From the NCBI RefSeq assembly GCF_024055605.1, contig NZ_JAMXLX010000004.1, positions 248,001 through 312,000 of the forward strand: a stretch of 64,000 nt of DNA. The letters are read 5' to 3'. Of the stretch, positions 54,707 through 63,537 are shown piece by piece (position 1 is the stretch's first letter; each line of letters opens with the position of its first letter). A model generated the notes under the pieces. The model searched no databases and was not told where the DNA came from. It saw only the letters and a program-made list of their open reading frames with translations. The translations under genes and the position numbers were made by a program. The stretch comes from Ciceribacter sichuanensis (lineage in GTDB: Bacteria > Pseudomonadota > Alphaproteobacteria > Rhizobiales > Rhizobiaceae).

Positions 54707-56260
54707 TTAGATTGCCGTAGCCTTCGCCATGGCCCGCTTTTCACGGCGCCTCTGGACGGAGGATGGAATGTTCATGGCCTCGCGATACTTTGCCACAGTC
54801 CGGCGGGCGAGGTCGACGCCACCGGACTTGAGGCTGAGCACGATATCGTCATCCGAAAGAACAGCTTCGGGGCTCTCCTGGGCGATCATCATCCTGATAC
54901 GGTGACGGACGGCCTCGGCCGAATGGCTGTCGCCGCCTTCGGCCGAACCTATTGATACGCTGAAGAAATATTTGAGTTCGAACAGGCCGCGCGGCGTCAG
55001 CATGTACTTGTTCGAGGTCACCCGGCTGACGGTCGACTCGTGCATCTTGATCGCGTCGGCGACGGTCTTCAGGTTCAGCGGACGCAAGTGATCGACGCCG
55101 TGCTGCAGGAAGGCGTCCTGCTGGCGCACGATCTCGCTTGCCACCTTCATGATGGTTTTTGCCCGCTGGTCGAGGCTGCGGGTCAGCCAGCTGGCATTCT
55201 GCAGGCATTCCGAAAGAAATGCCTGGTCGGCGTCCGTGGTGGCGCCGTTCTTGCCGACTGCCGTCGCATAGTTCTGGTTGACCAGCACCCGGGGCAGGGC
55301 GTCGGCATTGAGCTCGACACGCCAGCCGCCGTCGGATGCTGGACGCACGACGATGTCGGGGATCACGGTTTCGAGAGAACCGCCTTCGAAGCCGCTACCC
55401 GGCTTGGGATGCAGCTTGCGGATCTCCGCCAGCATGTCGATGAGATCTTCCTCATCGACGCCGCACAGCTTCTTCAGCATGTTGAAGTCGCGCTTGGCTA
55501 GAAGTTCGAGATTGTCGATGAGGGCGGCCATGGCCGGATCGAGCCGGTCGCGCTGCCTCAGCTGGACCGCGAGACACTCGCTGAGAGAGCGGGCGAAGAC
55601 ACCCGGCGGATCGAGCGTCTGCAGCACTTCCAGCACGGCCTCGATATCCGCGAGTTCGTTGCCGAGCCGTGTCGCGATCTCATCGAGATCGGCCCTCAGG
55701 TAGCCGGCTTCATCGAGATGGTCGAGAAGGGCCGCCGCAATCAGCCTGTCGCCCGCATTGACGAGCGCGAAGGGAATTTGCTGGTTCAGATGGTCGCGGA
55801 GGCTCACCTGCCCGGCAACAAAATCATCGAGGTCGTAGGCCTCGCCGCTTTCGCCGGTGCTGCCCGGCATCGATTTCCACTGCCCCAGCAGCTCGGGTGC
55901 ATCGGCGCGAGTGGCGGAGGCTTCGTCGGAAAGTGCGGAATCGAAATTGGAATCGAGACGTTCGTTCAGGCTGTTTGCCTGCCCCGGCTCATACCAGTCG
56001 CTGGCGAGGGCGGAGGACGATCCGTCGTCCGCTTTTGCAGTCTCTACATTCGCCTCCGGTTCGCCTCCAGACGAGGAGCCGGCGCCCAAATCTGCATCAT
56101 CTGATGCTAATTCGAGCAGCGGATTTTTTTCGACTTCCTGGGAAATGAACTGGATGAGTTCGATATGCGTCATCTGCAGCAACTGGATGGATTGCATCAG
56201 TTGCGGAGTCATGACGAGCGATTGGCTCTGGCGCAGGAAAAGATTGGCTGACAAAGCCAT
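54707..56260 (-). CDS. rpoN: RNA polymerase sigma-54 factor RpoN
   Basis: 517 aa. Directs RNA polymerase to -24/-12 promoters for nitrogen fixation, transport and motility genes. Glutamine-rich region I: MALSANLFLRQSQSLVMTPQLMQSIQLLQMTHIELIQF; acidic region II (about residues 55-130); core-binding region III; HTH; and the RpoN box ARRTVAKYREAMNIPSSVQRR near the end. Downstream of lptB. Confidence 0.96.
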   Translation of the reverse strand: MALSANLFLRQSQSLVMTPQLMQSIQLLQMTHIELIQFISQEVEKNPLLELASDDADLGAGSSSGGEPEANVETAKADDGSSSALASDWYEPGQANSLNERLDSNFDSALSDEASATRADAPELLGQWKSMPGSTGESGEAYDLDDFVAGQVSLRDHLNQQIPFALVNAGDRLIAAALLDHLDEAGYLRADLDEIATRLGNELADIEAVLEVLQTLDPPGVFARSLSECLAVQLRQRDRLDPAMAALIDNLELLAKRDFNMLKKLCGVDEEDLIDMLAEIRKLHPKPGSGFEGGSLETVIPDIVVRPASDGGWRVELNADALPRVLVNQNYATAVGKNGATTDADQAFLSECLQNASWLTRSLDQRAKTIMKVASEIVRQQDAFLQHGVDHLRPLNLKTVADAIKMHESTVSRVTSNKYMLTPRGLFELKYFFSVSIGSAEGGDSHSAEAVRHRIRMMIAQESPEAVLSDDDIVLSLKSGGVDLARRTVAKYREAMNIPSSVQRRREKRAMAKATAI

Positions 56261-56335
56261 GGCGGACGCGAAACTCCCCTACAATCCCTCCGGATTCCCC
56301 GCGCCGCAGGCCGCGGCAGCTGGGGAATTTCCAAC

Positions 56336-56350
56336 TGGCCCAAAAATTGC
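56336..56350 (+). promoter_or_regulatory. Sigma-54-like -24/-12 element in reverse between rpoN and lptB
   Basis: TGGCCC-AAAAA-TTGC: GG and GC are 10 bp apart as required, with one mismatch to TGGCAC-N5-TTGC. It points away from rpoN, into the 3' end of lptB. Confidence 0.35.
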
Positions 56351-56415
56351 TTTTTTATTGGGTTTGGTCAAGCCGAACTATGGTCGGCAGGAGAATTTCT
56401 TGACGGCTGAGCCTA

Positions 56416-57231
56416 TCAGAGGCTGAACTTGTCGCCAAGGTAGAGACGACGCACGTCGGGATTGTTGACGATGTCGTTGGCGCGGCCATGGGTCAATACT
56501 TCGCCGGCATGAATGATGTAGGCGCGGTCGATGAGGCCGAGCGTTTCACGAACATTGTGGTCGGTGATCAGCACGCCGATGCCGCGCGCCGTCAGGTGGC
56601 GAACGAGATTCTGGATGTCCGACACCGAAATCGGGTCGACGCCGGCGAAGGGTTCGTCGAGCAGCATGAAGGTCGGGTCGGTCGCGAGCGCCCGGGCGAT
56701 TTCGAGGCGGCGGCGTTCACCGCCCGATAGGGCAACGGCAGCCGATTTGCGCAGCTTCTCGATGTGAAACTCCGCAAGCAGTTCGTCGAGCTTGGCTTCG
56801 CGCTTCTTGCGATCCTTTTCGTGCACCTCGAGAACTGCGCGGATGTTGTCCTCCACCGAAAGCCCGCGAAAGATCGAGGCCTCCTGCGGCAGATAGCCGA
56901 CGCCAAGGCGCGCGCGCCGGTACATCGGCATCCCGGAAACGTCATTGCCGTTGATCGCAATGGTTCCGACATCGACGGGCACCAGCCCCGTGATCATGTA
57001 GAAACAGGTGGTCTTGCCGGCGCCGTTGGGGCCAAGCAGGCCGACGGCCTCGCCGCGCCGCACGACGAGTGATACGCCGTTTACGACCCGTCGGTTGTTG
57101 TAGGTCTTCGTCAGGCCGTGGGCGATCAGCGTGCCTTCGTAGCGTGTCTTGTCACGACGCATTTCGGCGTCGAACTGCGACTGTTCTGCGCGACCGTTGC
57201 CGAGCAAGCCTGAGAGAGCGGGAATTTTCAC
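56416..57231 (-). CDS. lptB: LPS export ABC transporter ATPase LptB
   Basis: 271 aa if started at GTG 57231, 13 bp after lptA; the ribosome binding site is poor, and the first 30 residues are uncertain. Powers LPS extraction from the inner membrane. Walker A GPNGAGKTTCFYMITG, signature LSGGERRRLEIARAL, Walker B FMLLDEPFAGVDPISV, switch His in ITDHNVRETL. All motifs intact. lptF/lptG are not in the window. Confidence 0.93.
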   Translation of the reverse strand: MKIPALSGLLGNGRAEQSQFDAEMRRDKTRYEGTLIAHGLTKTYNNRRVVNGVSLVVRRGEAVGLLGPNGAGKTTCFYMITGLVPVDVGTIAINGNDVSGMPMYRRARLGVGYLPQEASIFRGLSVEDNIRAVLEVHEKDRKKREAKLDELLAEFHIEKLRKSAAVALSGGERRRLEIARALATDPTFMLLDEPFAGVDPISVSDIQNLVRHLTARGIGVLITDHNVRETLGLIDRAYIIHAGEVLTHGRANDIVNNPDVRRLYLGDKFSL

Positions 57232-57244
57232 GTCCGGGCCGATA

Positions 57245-57826
57245 CTATTGCTTTTTCTGGGATTTCGGGTCGAGCTGGATCTGGACACGCCCGCCACAAG
57301 CATCCAGTTTGGCTTCCCCGGAATTCATCTGCACCGTCAGCTTACAGCCGACGAAGACGTTCTGGCCCTCGGACAGCACGACCCGGTCACCCTCGAGTGT
57401 GAAGACCTGGCTATCCATGTCGAAATGCCCGCGATCGGCGGTTGCCTGCTGCGTGCCTGAAGACAGGAAGACCTTGTCCGTCACATCGATGTTCTCGATG
57501 TCGGCATTGCCGCTCGTCACGCTGGTGCCTTCACCGCGGTACTTGACCGTCATGTTGCCGGACTGCAGCGTGGTCGTGCCCTGCACAACCTTGACGTTGC
57601 CCGAAAACAGGGCCGTCTTGTCCTGTTCCCGGATCTCGAGCTGGTCGCTTTCGATCTGGATCGGTTGATCGTTGGAGAGCTTCAGCCCGTCCATCTTGCT
57701 CTTGGTCGCCTGGGCGAGTGCGCCTGTCGGCGCCGCAAGCGGAATGAGGCCCGTCGCGACAAGCAGGCCAGCCAGGGTGAGCGTTTTGTAAATACTGCAG
57801 CAATGCATGACTGGTCCGGCTCTCAT
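57245..57826 (-). CDS. lptA: LPS transport periplasmic protein LptA
   Basis: 193 aa; starts at ATG 57826 overlapping lptC by 4 bp (a later ATG at 57808 is possible). Signal peptide: IYKTLTLAGLLVATGLIPL ... GALAQ. The OstA-type beta-jellyroll is recognisable in PIQIESDQLEIREQDKTALFSGNVKVVQGTTTLQSGNMTVKY. Bridges LptC to LptD across the periplasm. Confidence 0.9.
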   Translation of the reverse strand: MRAGPVMHCCSIYKTLTLAGLLVATGLIPLAAPTGALAQATKSKMDGLKLSNDQPIQIESDQLEIREQDKTALFSGNVKVVQGTTTLQSGNMTVKYRGEGTSVTSGNADIENIDVTDKVFLSSGTQQATADRGHFDMDSQVFTLEGDRVVLSEGQNVFVGCKLTVQMNSGEAKLDACGGRVQIQLDPKSQKKQ

Positions 57827-58488
57827 TTGTCCGTTTTGTGAATAGTGGAGGGATCGAGGTTTACCCGAACACCTCCTGAAAAACTGATAACGCGTCCCTT
57901 ATCCGTTATCTTGAGCGCCTGCGCAACAATTGCCGCTTCATTCGCCTTGATGGTCACCTGATCGGTGGTCTCCATCGAGCCACCCTTGATATTGAGGTGG
58001 GCGGAGTTGAAGGTCGCCTCGAGCCCGGAACTGAGTTTGATGGTGAAGGGCTTGTCCATATCGAGGAGATCGGAGGTGCGATCGAAGATCCCGCTGAGCG
58101 CCTTGACCATGGCGACCGTGTTCTCGTTCAGGGGAACGGCGGCGGCAATGGTTTCGAGTGCGATGATGTTGGGATTCTTGATATCCTGCAGCGCCCGTTC
58201 GGCGCGCATGGAATAATTGATGCCATCCGAATTGCGGCCAGCAATCGCCGGTTTTTCCATCACGACCTTGCCGTTTTCGATCTTGGCCGATTCGATTTTC
58301 AGTTCTTCCGGCAGGTAGGCCCGGACCACCGAGACGCCGACGAAGGCAAGTGAGATCACGAAAGCTGAAACCGGCAGGAGCACTTTCAGGCGGCGCACGC
58401 GTGCCGAATGGCTCAATGCCGCACGATAGGCAGCGTCTTCCGGCTGGCGGCCGGCTGGCGTCGCGTTATCGTCGGTGCGTTTCAGCAT
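57823..58488 (-). CDS. lptC: LPS export protein LptC
   Basis: 221 aa from ATG 58488. One N-terminal membrane anchor (VLLPVSAFVISLAFVGVSVV, about residues 36-55), then the periplasmic jellyroll (ELKIESAKIENGKVVMEKP ... SGLEATFNSAHLNIKGGSMETTDQ). Passes LPS from LptBFG to LptA. First gene of lptC-lptA-lptB-rpoN. Confidence 0.88.
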   Translation of the reverse strand: MLKRTDDNATPAGRQPEDAAYRAALSHSARVRRLKVLLPVSAFVISLAFVGVSVVRAYLPEELKIESAKIENGKVVMEKPAIAGRNSDGINYSMRAERALQDIKNPNIIALETIAAAVPLNENTVAMVKALSGIFDRTSDLLDMDKPFTIKLSSGLEATFNSAHLNIKGGSMETTDQVTIKANEAAIVAQALKITDKGRVISFSGGVRVNLDPSTIHKTDK

Positions 58489-58817
58489 GTGTGAAGCCTG
58501 TTCGGTGTGATTTCCGTAAGCGCTATCGCGGAATCCGGAAAGATGTTTCGCATTATCGCATATGCTTGCCAATATGGAAATTCCGGCTGGAGATACAAGC
58601 TCGCCCCCTGTGACGCAAGACTTCGCCGATATGGGGGCGCCTTTCGTTCGATGCGAAGGCAAGATCGTGGCGAGGTTGATTATCCGCGACGATTGTGATG
58701 TCTTAGCACGGCTTTGCGGCGGCGTCTGGCTGCGCTAAGTTGTTCCTTGACGGTCCTTTTTGGGTTTGGCACCCTTGGAACGTCCGTATTTTCAAAAAGG
58801 TTTTCGAGGGGGCAGGC
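58489..58817. other. Divergent intergenic region between lptC and ihfB
   Basis: About 330 bp. A plus-strand frame at 58574-58738 could encode 54 residues but has no ribosome binding site. The region must hold promoters for lptC (leftward) and ihfB (rightward); a TTGACG at about 58747 is a possible -35. In many rhizobia an exoribonuclease gene sits next to lptC; none is seen here. Confidence 0.4.
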
Positions 58818-59120
58818 GTGATCAAGTCGGAACTGGTGCAGATAGTCGCAGCGCGTAATCCGCATCTCTATCATCGCGATGTCGAAAACATCGTCAATGC
58901 AGTCCTCGACGAGATCACCGACGCACTCGCGTCCGGAAACCGTGTGGAACTGCGTGGGTTCGGCGCATTCTCCGTCAAGAATCGCCCCTCCCGGTCCGGC
59001 AGGAACCCGCGCACAGGCGAAACCGTCTTTGTTGAGGAGAAGTGGGTTCCCTTTTTCAAAACCGGCAAGGAATTGCGTGAGCGCCTCAACCCCGGCATGG
59101 CCGATGAAGGCGACGACTGA
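58818..59120 (+). CDS. ihfB: Integration host factor beta subunit
   Basis: 100 aa from GTG 58818 with GAGGGGGC upstream. DNA-bending protein of the HU/IHF family, used in sigma-54 activation and recombination. [33 protein letters not shown], then [30 protein letters not shown] with the intercalating Pro in RNPRTGE. Tail extended by about 10 acidic residues. Confidence 0.94.
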   Translation: MIKSELVQIVAARNPHLYHRDVENIVNAVLDEITDALASGNRVELRGFGAFSVKNRPSRSGRNPRTGETVFVEEKWVPFFKTGKELRERLNPGMADEGDD

Positions 59121-59213
59121 GTGCGGGCTGGTCCGTGAACCCGACAAAAGGGTTAGTCCGGCCGGTCGCAAATATAATGTAAATACAGGGCGGTCATGCG
59201 CCGGGAGTCTGCG

Positions 59214-59558
59214 ATGGTCAGGAAAATCGTCGGTCTGGTTATCTTGGTACCGCTTGGCATAGTGCTTATCGTCCTGTCCGTGGCCAACAGGGAAATGGTG
59301 CGGCTTGCGCTCAATCCCTTTCAGCCTGATGATCAGATGCTGTCCGTCTCCGCACCGTTCTTCGTCTTTATCTTCTCTGCCGTGATCCTGGGCCTGTTGC
59401 TCGGCTCGGCCGTCACCTGGCTTTCCCAGGGCAAGTATCGCAAGCGTGCGCGCAACGAAGCCCGTTCGGCTGTGCGCTGGCAGGCTGAAGCCGACCGGCA
59501 CAAGACCCGCGCCGAGGAAATCGCCGGCAGCACCCTTCCGCGGATTCAGGCCAAGTAG
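59214..59558 (+). CDS. LapA-like inner-membrane protein (DUF1049)
   Basis: 114 aa from ATG 59214 (GGGAG upstream). Two membrane segments (IVGLVILVPLGIVLIVLSVAN and FFVFIFSAVILGLLLGSAVTW) followed by a basic cytoplasmic tail. E. coli LapA works with LapB in controlling LPS synthesis; no lapB is nearby. Same strand as ihfB, a frequent neighbour. Confidence 0.82.
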   Translation: MVRKIVGLVILVPLGIVLIVLSVANREMVRLALNPFQPDDQMLSVSAPFFVFIFSAVILGLLLGSAVTWLSQGKYRKRARNEARSAVRWQAEADRHKTRAEEIAGSTLPRIQAK

Positions 59559-59594
59559 GCTTGCAATCGGTAGCGCTCTCGCGGTCGTTTGCAA

Positions 59595-59608
59595 CGAAAG
59601 CGCTTTCG
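59595..59608. repeat. 14-bp perfect palindrome, LacI-operator-like
   Basis: CGAAAGCGCTTTCG, fitting the GAAA-NCGN-TTTC half-site pattern of LacI-family operators, 64 bp before the methyltransferase gene. May be chance. Confidence 0.3.
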
Positions 59609-59671
59609 CGCGCTCTCCCGGAGTGCTATGGCCCGGCGCTTGAGTACGGGCAAAACGACAAGACATAGGAT

Positions 59672-60820
59672 ATGGGCGTGAAGAACAGGGACCGCCGACC
59701 GATGCGCAGTGGACCGGGCGGCTCCTCCTCGGGTCTGACCCGGCCGGGTTCGCGCGGCGGCAAGGATACGGCCAAGGGTTTAACCGGCAAGGGACGGGAC
59801 GAACGGCCTCGCGCCGCCGAAAAACGCCAGCCGCGGGCCGAGGCTGAAGCCCCTTCCACCAAGGTGGCGTCCGAGCCGGCGCGCGCGTTGATCGTTCGCA
59901 CCGGGGAGCGCCCCGCCGAGCGTGTGCCCCTGATCCTCGAATCTCCCGGCGCCGGCGATTTTCACCTGATCGACAGCGGCGAAGGCCTGAAACTCGAGCA
60001 ATACGGTCCCTACCGCATCGTTCGCCCCGAGGCGCAGGCGCTCTGGCCGAAGGCGCTGCCAGCGCATGTATGGGAACGCGCGGACGCCATTTTTACTGGT
60101 GACACCGATGAAGACGGCATGGGCCGCTGGCGCTTCCCTCGCGAGATGCTGGGCGAAACCTGGCCGTTATCCCTGCTCGGCATCGATTTTCTCGGACGCT
60201 TCACCTCGTTCCGTCATGTCGGCGTGTTCCCCGAGCAGATCGCTCACTGGACATGGATGAAGCAGCAGGTCGAACAGGCTGGACGGCCGCTCAAGGTGCT
60301 GAACCTGTTCGGCTATACCGGCGTCGCTTCCCTTGTCGCCGCTTCCGCGGGGGCCGAGGTTACCCATGTCGATGCCTCGAAGAAGGCAATCGGCTGGGCG
60401 CGCGAAAATCAGGCACTGAGCCGTCTGGACAGGGCGCCGATCCGCTGGATCTGCGAAGACGCGATGAAGTTCATCCAGCGGGAAGAACGTCGCGGCAGCC
60501 GTTACGACATCATCCTGACCGACCCGCCTAAGTTCGGACGCGGTCCCAATGGCGAGGTTTGGCAGCTTTTCGATCACCTGCCGCTGATGCTCGACATTTG
60601 CCGGGAACTGCTGTCGCCGAAGGCGGTCGGGCTGGTGCTGACAGCCTATTCGATCCGCGCCAGCTTCTACTCGATCCATGAACTGATGCGCGAAACTATG
60701 CGCGGCAAGCGCGGCATCGTCGAATCCGGCGAACTGGTGATCCGCGAAGCCGGTCTTGACGGTAAGACGCCGGGCAGGGCGCTTTCCACCTCACTTTTCA
60801 GCCGCTGGGTGCCGAAATGA
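59672..60820 (+). CDS. Class I SAM-dependent rRNA methyltransferase (RlmI-like)
   Basis: 382 aa. A low-complexity basic N-terminus (about 60 residues rich in R, G, P and S) precedes the methyltransferase: VLNLFGYTGVASLVAASAGAEVTHVDASKKAIGWARENQ, and catalytic-type DPPKFGRGPNGEVWQLF. Pattern of RlmI/RlmK large-subunit rRNA methyltransferases but without a clear PUA domain. Overlaps the next RNA methyltransferase by 4 bp. Confidence 0.85.
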   Translation: MGVKNRDRRPMRSGPGGSSSGLTRPGSRGGKDTAKGLTGKGRDERPRAAEKRQPRAEAEAPSTKVASEPARALIVRTGERPAERVPLILESPGAGDFHLIDSGEGLKLEQYGPYRIVRPEAQALWPKALPAHVWERADAIFTGDTDEDGMGRWRFPREMLGETWPLSLLGIDFLGRFTSFRHVGVFPEQIAHWTWMKQQVEQAGRPLKVLNLFGYTGVASLVAASAGAEVTHVDASKKAIGWARENQALSRLDRAPIRWICEDAMKFIQREERRGSRYDIILTDPPKFGRGPNGEVWQLFDHLPLMLDICRELLSPKAVGLVLTAYSIRASFYSIHELMRETMRGKRGIVESGELVIREAGLDGKTPGRALSTSLFSRWVPK

Positions 60821-61677
60821 ACGACGATTTCAGGAACGAAGGCGCAAGGCGCGTGGGCCAGGTGAAGGAAATCACCAGCCTTGCCAACCCGATCGTCAAG
60901 GACATCAAGGCGCTTGCGCTCAAGAAGGCGCGCGACGAAACGAAGACCTTCATGGCCGAAGGCCTGAAGCTCGTGATCGATGCGCTCGACCTCGGCTGGA
61001 CGATCCGCACGTTCGTCTATTCCAAGGCCGCCAAGGGCAAGCCGTTGGTCGAGAAAGTTGCCGCCCGCACGGTGGCCTCGGGCGGACTGGTGCTGGAGGT
61101 CTCCGAAAAAGTCATGTCGGCGATCACCCGGCGTGACAATCCGCAGATGGTGGCGGGCATTTTCGACCAGCGCTGGAAAGCCCTGAAGGATGTGAAGCCG
61201 ACCGGCAGCGAGACCTGGGTCGCGCTCGACCGCGTGCGCGATCCCGGCAATCTCGGAACCATTATCCGCACGGCCGATGCCGCTGGCGCTTCCGGCGTCA
61301 TCCTGGTCGGCGATTGCACCGATCCGTTTTCGCTGGAAACCGTCCGCGCGACGATGGGTTCATTGTTTGCGGTTCCACTGGTGCGGGCGAGCTCCACGGA
61401 TTTCCTCAAATGGAAGGGCACATGCGGCGCGCGCCTCGTTGCGACCCATCTGGCCGGTTCCGTCGACTATCGCACCATCGATTACCGCAGCAAGCCGGTG
61501 ATCCTGATGATGGGCAACGAGCAGTCGGGCCTGCCGGACGATCTCGCGGGTGCGGCGGACGCGCTGGCGCGCATACCGCAGACCGGGCGTGCCGACTCGC
61601 TCAATCTGGCCGTTGCGACCGGTGTCATGCTGTTCGAGGTGCGGCGCCATCTCCTCACCCTCGACGGAAGCCGATGA
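60817..61677 (+). CDS. SpoU/TrmH family RNA 2'-O-methyltransferase
   Basis: 286 aa. An N-terminal substrate-binding domain ([35 protein letters not shown]) is followed by the knotted SPOUT domain with motif 1 [20 protein letters not shown], motif 2 [12 protein letters not shown] and motif 3 [14 protein letters not shown]. Resembles RlmB-type enzymes; the exact RNA target is unknown. Overlaps lspA by 4 bp. Confidence 0.9.
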   Translation: MNDDFRNEGARRVGQVKEITSLANPIVKDIKALALKKARDETKTFMAEGLKLVIDALDLGWTIRTFVYSKAAKGKPLVEKVAARTVASGGLVLEVSEKVMSAITRRDNPQMVAGIFDQRWKALKDVKPTGSETWVALDRVRDPGNLGTIIRTADAAGASGVILVGDCTDPFSLETVRATMGSLFAVPLVRASSTDFLKWKGTCGARLVATHLAGSVDYRTIDYRSKPVILMMGNEQSGLPDDLAGAADALARIPQTGRADSLNLAVATGVMLFEVRRHLLTLDGSR

Positions 61678-62165
61678 CCACATTTCTGGAAAGACTGACA
61701 CGGCCGTTCCCAGCCTTCATGCTGATCGTTCTGATGCTGATCCTCGATCAGGCGATCAAGTATGCTGTGGAGCTTTATCTGCCGCTGAACGAAGCCGTGC
61801 ATGTCGTGCCGATGCTGGCGCTCTATCGCACCTACAATCTCGGCGTCGCCTTCTCCATGCTGTCGGATACGAGTGGCTGGTTCATCGTCACCCTCAGGCT
61901 CACCATCGTAGCCTTCGTGCTGTGGCTGTGGCATCGTACCGGCCGTGAACACCATCTCGCCCATCTGGGTTTCGCGCTGATTATCGCCGGTGCGCTCGGT
62001 AATTTGATTGATCGCTTTGTTTACGGTCATGTTATCGACTATATACTCTTCTACACGAGGACGTGGTCTTTCGCGGTGTTCAACCTTGCCGACAGCCTGA
62101 TCACCATCGGTGCCGGGTTTATTCTGCTGGATGAGGTGTTGGCCCACAGACGTTCGAAAGAGTAG
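61674..62165 (+). CDS. lspA: Lipoprotein signal peptidase LspA
   Basis: 163 aa from ATG 61674, overlapping the upstream stop. Aspartic peptidase that removes lipoprotein signal peptides in the inner membrane. Four membrane segments; conserved [16 protein letters not shown], and the two catalytic Asp boxes ALGNLIDRF and [11 protein letters not shown] are intact. Confidence 0.95.
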   Translation: MTTFLERLTRPFPAFMLIVLMLILDQAIKYAVELYLPLNEAVHVVPMLALYRTYNLGVAFSMLSDTSGWFIVTLRLTIVAFVLWLWHRTGREHHLAHLGFALIIAGALGNLIDRFVYGHVIDYILFYTRTWSFAVFNLADSLITIGAGFILLDEVLAHRRSKE

Positions 62166-62251
62166 GTTTTACCGGTGCCGCAAATGGGATACGAAGTGGC
62201 GGTATCGGGGTGAGTTTTTCACGGGCAGACGCCCGAATTGTGTGACAATTC

Positions 62252-62269
62252 CTGTCACTTTCCTGTCGT
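62252..62269 (+). promoter_or_regulatory. Pho box upstream of olsB
   Basis: CTGTCAC (62252-62258), TTTC, CTGTCGT (62263-62269), with a weak third heptamer TGTGACA 11 bp earlier. A -10-like TTATGA follows 11 bp downstream. olsB is PhoB-controlled in Sinorhizobium, so the place fits. Confidence 0.8.
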
Positions 62270-62313
62270 ACAGCCGTGGTTTATGACCCCTAGCTTAACC
62301 TGGACGAGTCGCG

Positions 62314-63192
62314 ATGAGCGTTGAACTTCTGGATCGAAAGTCCCTGCTTGAGGGCGGCTCTGCGTCCGCCGCTCCCGACCAGTCCATTTCCGAGGGCCTT
62401 TACGGCCGCATCGGCTCGCTGGAAACGCGCCTCGCCCGCAATGAGCGCGAGATCGACGCCGCCCAGGCCGTACGTTACAGGGTGTTCGTCGAGGAAATGA
62501 AGGCTCAGGTGGCTCCGGAAGCCGCCCGGCTCCAGCGTGACGTCGATTCCTGGGATGCCGTCTGTGATCACCTTCTGGTGGTCGACCGTTCGATCGAAGG
62601 CGATCCGGAAGACCAGATCGTCGGCACCTACCGCCTGCTGCGCCATGAGGTCGCGATGATGCATGGTGGCTTCTATTCCGACTCCGAATTCGCGATCAGC
62701 GACCTTGTCGCCCGCCATCCGGAAAAACGCTTCATGGAGCTTGGCCGTTCCTGCGTTCTGCCCGCCTATCGCAACAAGCGCACTGTCGAACTCCTGTGGC
62801 AGGGCTGCTGGGCCTATGCCTTGCAGCATCGTGCCGACGCCATGTTCGGTTGCGGGTCCTTCCCGGGCGTACGCCCCGAAGAGCATGCGCTTGCCCTTTC
62901 CTTCCTGCACCACAATACCGGCGTTCGCGGCGAGTGGACGGTTTCGGCAAAGCCCGAGCTTTACCGTGAAATGGACCTGATGCCGGTCGAGGCGATCAAT
63001 GCACGCAAGGCCCTGTCTGCCATGCCGCCGCTGATCAAGGGCTATCTGCGCCTCGGCGCCATGGTCGGCAATGGCGCGGTCGTGGATCACGCCTTCAACA
63101 CCACCGATGTGTTGATCGTACTTCCGATCGCCAGCATTTCCGGCCGCTACGTGAACTACTACGGCGCCGACGCTGGCCGTTTCTCGAGCTGA
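62314..63192 (+). CDS. olsB: L-ornithine N-alpha-acyltransferase OlsB
   Basis: 292 aa. Adds 3-hydroxyacyl from ACP to ornithine, the first step of ornithine-lipid synthesis; these phosphorus-free lipids replace phospholipids under phosphate limitation. GNAT-related hemolysin-like fold: RLARNEREIDAAQAVRYRVFVEEM, VGTYRLLRHEVAMMHGGFYSDSEF, FMELGRSCVLPAYRNKRTVELLWQG and AMFGCGSFPGVRPEEHALALSFLHH. olsA is not next to it within the window. Confidence 0.92.
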   Translation: MSVELLDRKSLLEGGSASAAPDQSISEGLYGRIGSLETRLARNEREIDAAQAVRYRVFVEEMKAQVAPEAARLQRDVDSWDAVCDHLLVVDRSIEGDPEDQIVGTYRLLRHEVAMMHGGFYSDSEFAISDLVARHPEKRFMELGRSCVLPAYRNKRTVELLWQGCWAYALQHRADAMFGCGSFPGVRPEEHALALSFLHHNTGVRGEWTVSAKPELYREMDLMPVEAINARKALSAMPPLIKGYLRLGAMVGNGAVVDHAFNTTDVLIVLPIASISGRYVNYYGADAGRFSS

Positions 63193-63198
63193 CGGCCT

Positions 63199-63238
63199 TT
63201 CGCCCGCTGGATCCCTCCAGGAAATAGCCGCGGGCGAA
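63199..63238. terminator. Bidirectional hairpin between olsB and the 56-aa gene
   Basis: Outer stem TTCGCCCGC / GCGGGCGAA enclosing an inner CTGGA / TCCAG stem, between converging genes; no long T-run. Confidence 0.55.
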
Positions 63239-63251
63239 TCCCCTTCATCAA

Positions 63252-63422
63252 TCATTCCGGCGGGATCGCACGAGGATCGAACGGCAGGTCTGCCCTGCGG
63301 CGCTCGTCCATGACTGCAATCTGCGGATGGCCGAGCGGGTCGCGGATCCCCTCCGCACAGAATTCCAATCTCTGTTCCGGACTGCGGAAGAGGTTGAGGA
63401 AATTCAAGAATATCTTGAGCAT
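63252..63422 (-). CDS. Small protein, 56 aa, unknown
   Basis: Starts at ATG 63422 with GGGAGG 8 nt upstream, a strong ribosome binding site. The N-terminus MLKIFLNFLNLFRSPEQRLEF is an amphipathic, hydrophobic helix; the rest is charged (VMDERRRADLPFDPRAIPPE). No family recognised. It is divergent from the LysR-type regulator and may be its target. Confidence 0.6.
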   Translation of the reverse strand: MLKIFLNFLNLFRSPEQRLEFCAEGIRDPLGHPQIAVMDERRRADLPFDPRAIPPE

Positions 63423-63522
63423 ACTTTGGCCTCCCATTCCCGGCGGATGCTAAAAAATTGCGAGATTTCAGCGGTATAATCCCGGATACAGGCCCCATCC
63501 ATTGATGTATTCCGCAGAGGTA

Positions 63523-63537
63523 TGTAGATTTTCTACA
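63523..63537. promoter_or_regulatory. Palindrome overlapping the LysR start codon
   Basis: ATGTAGA-TTT-TCTACAT (63522-63538) contains a T-N11-A core, the usual LysR-type operator form, and ends in the gene's own start codon. Suggests autorepression. Confidence 0.5.

Noticed and set aside
58574-58738. 54-codon frame between lptC and ihfB
   Set aside because: No ribosome binding site and no recognisable pattern; kept only as a remark.
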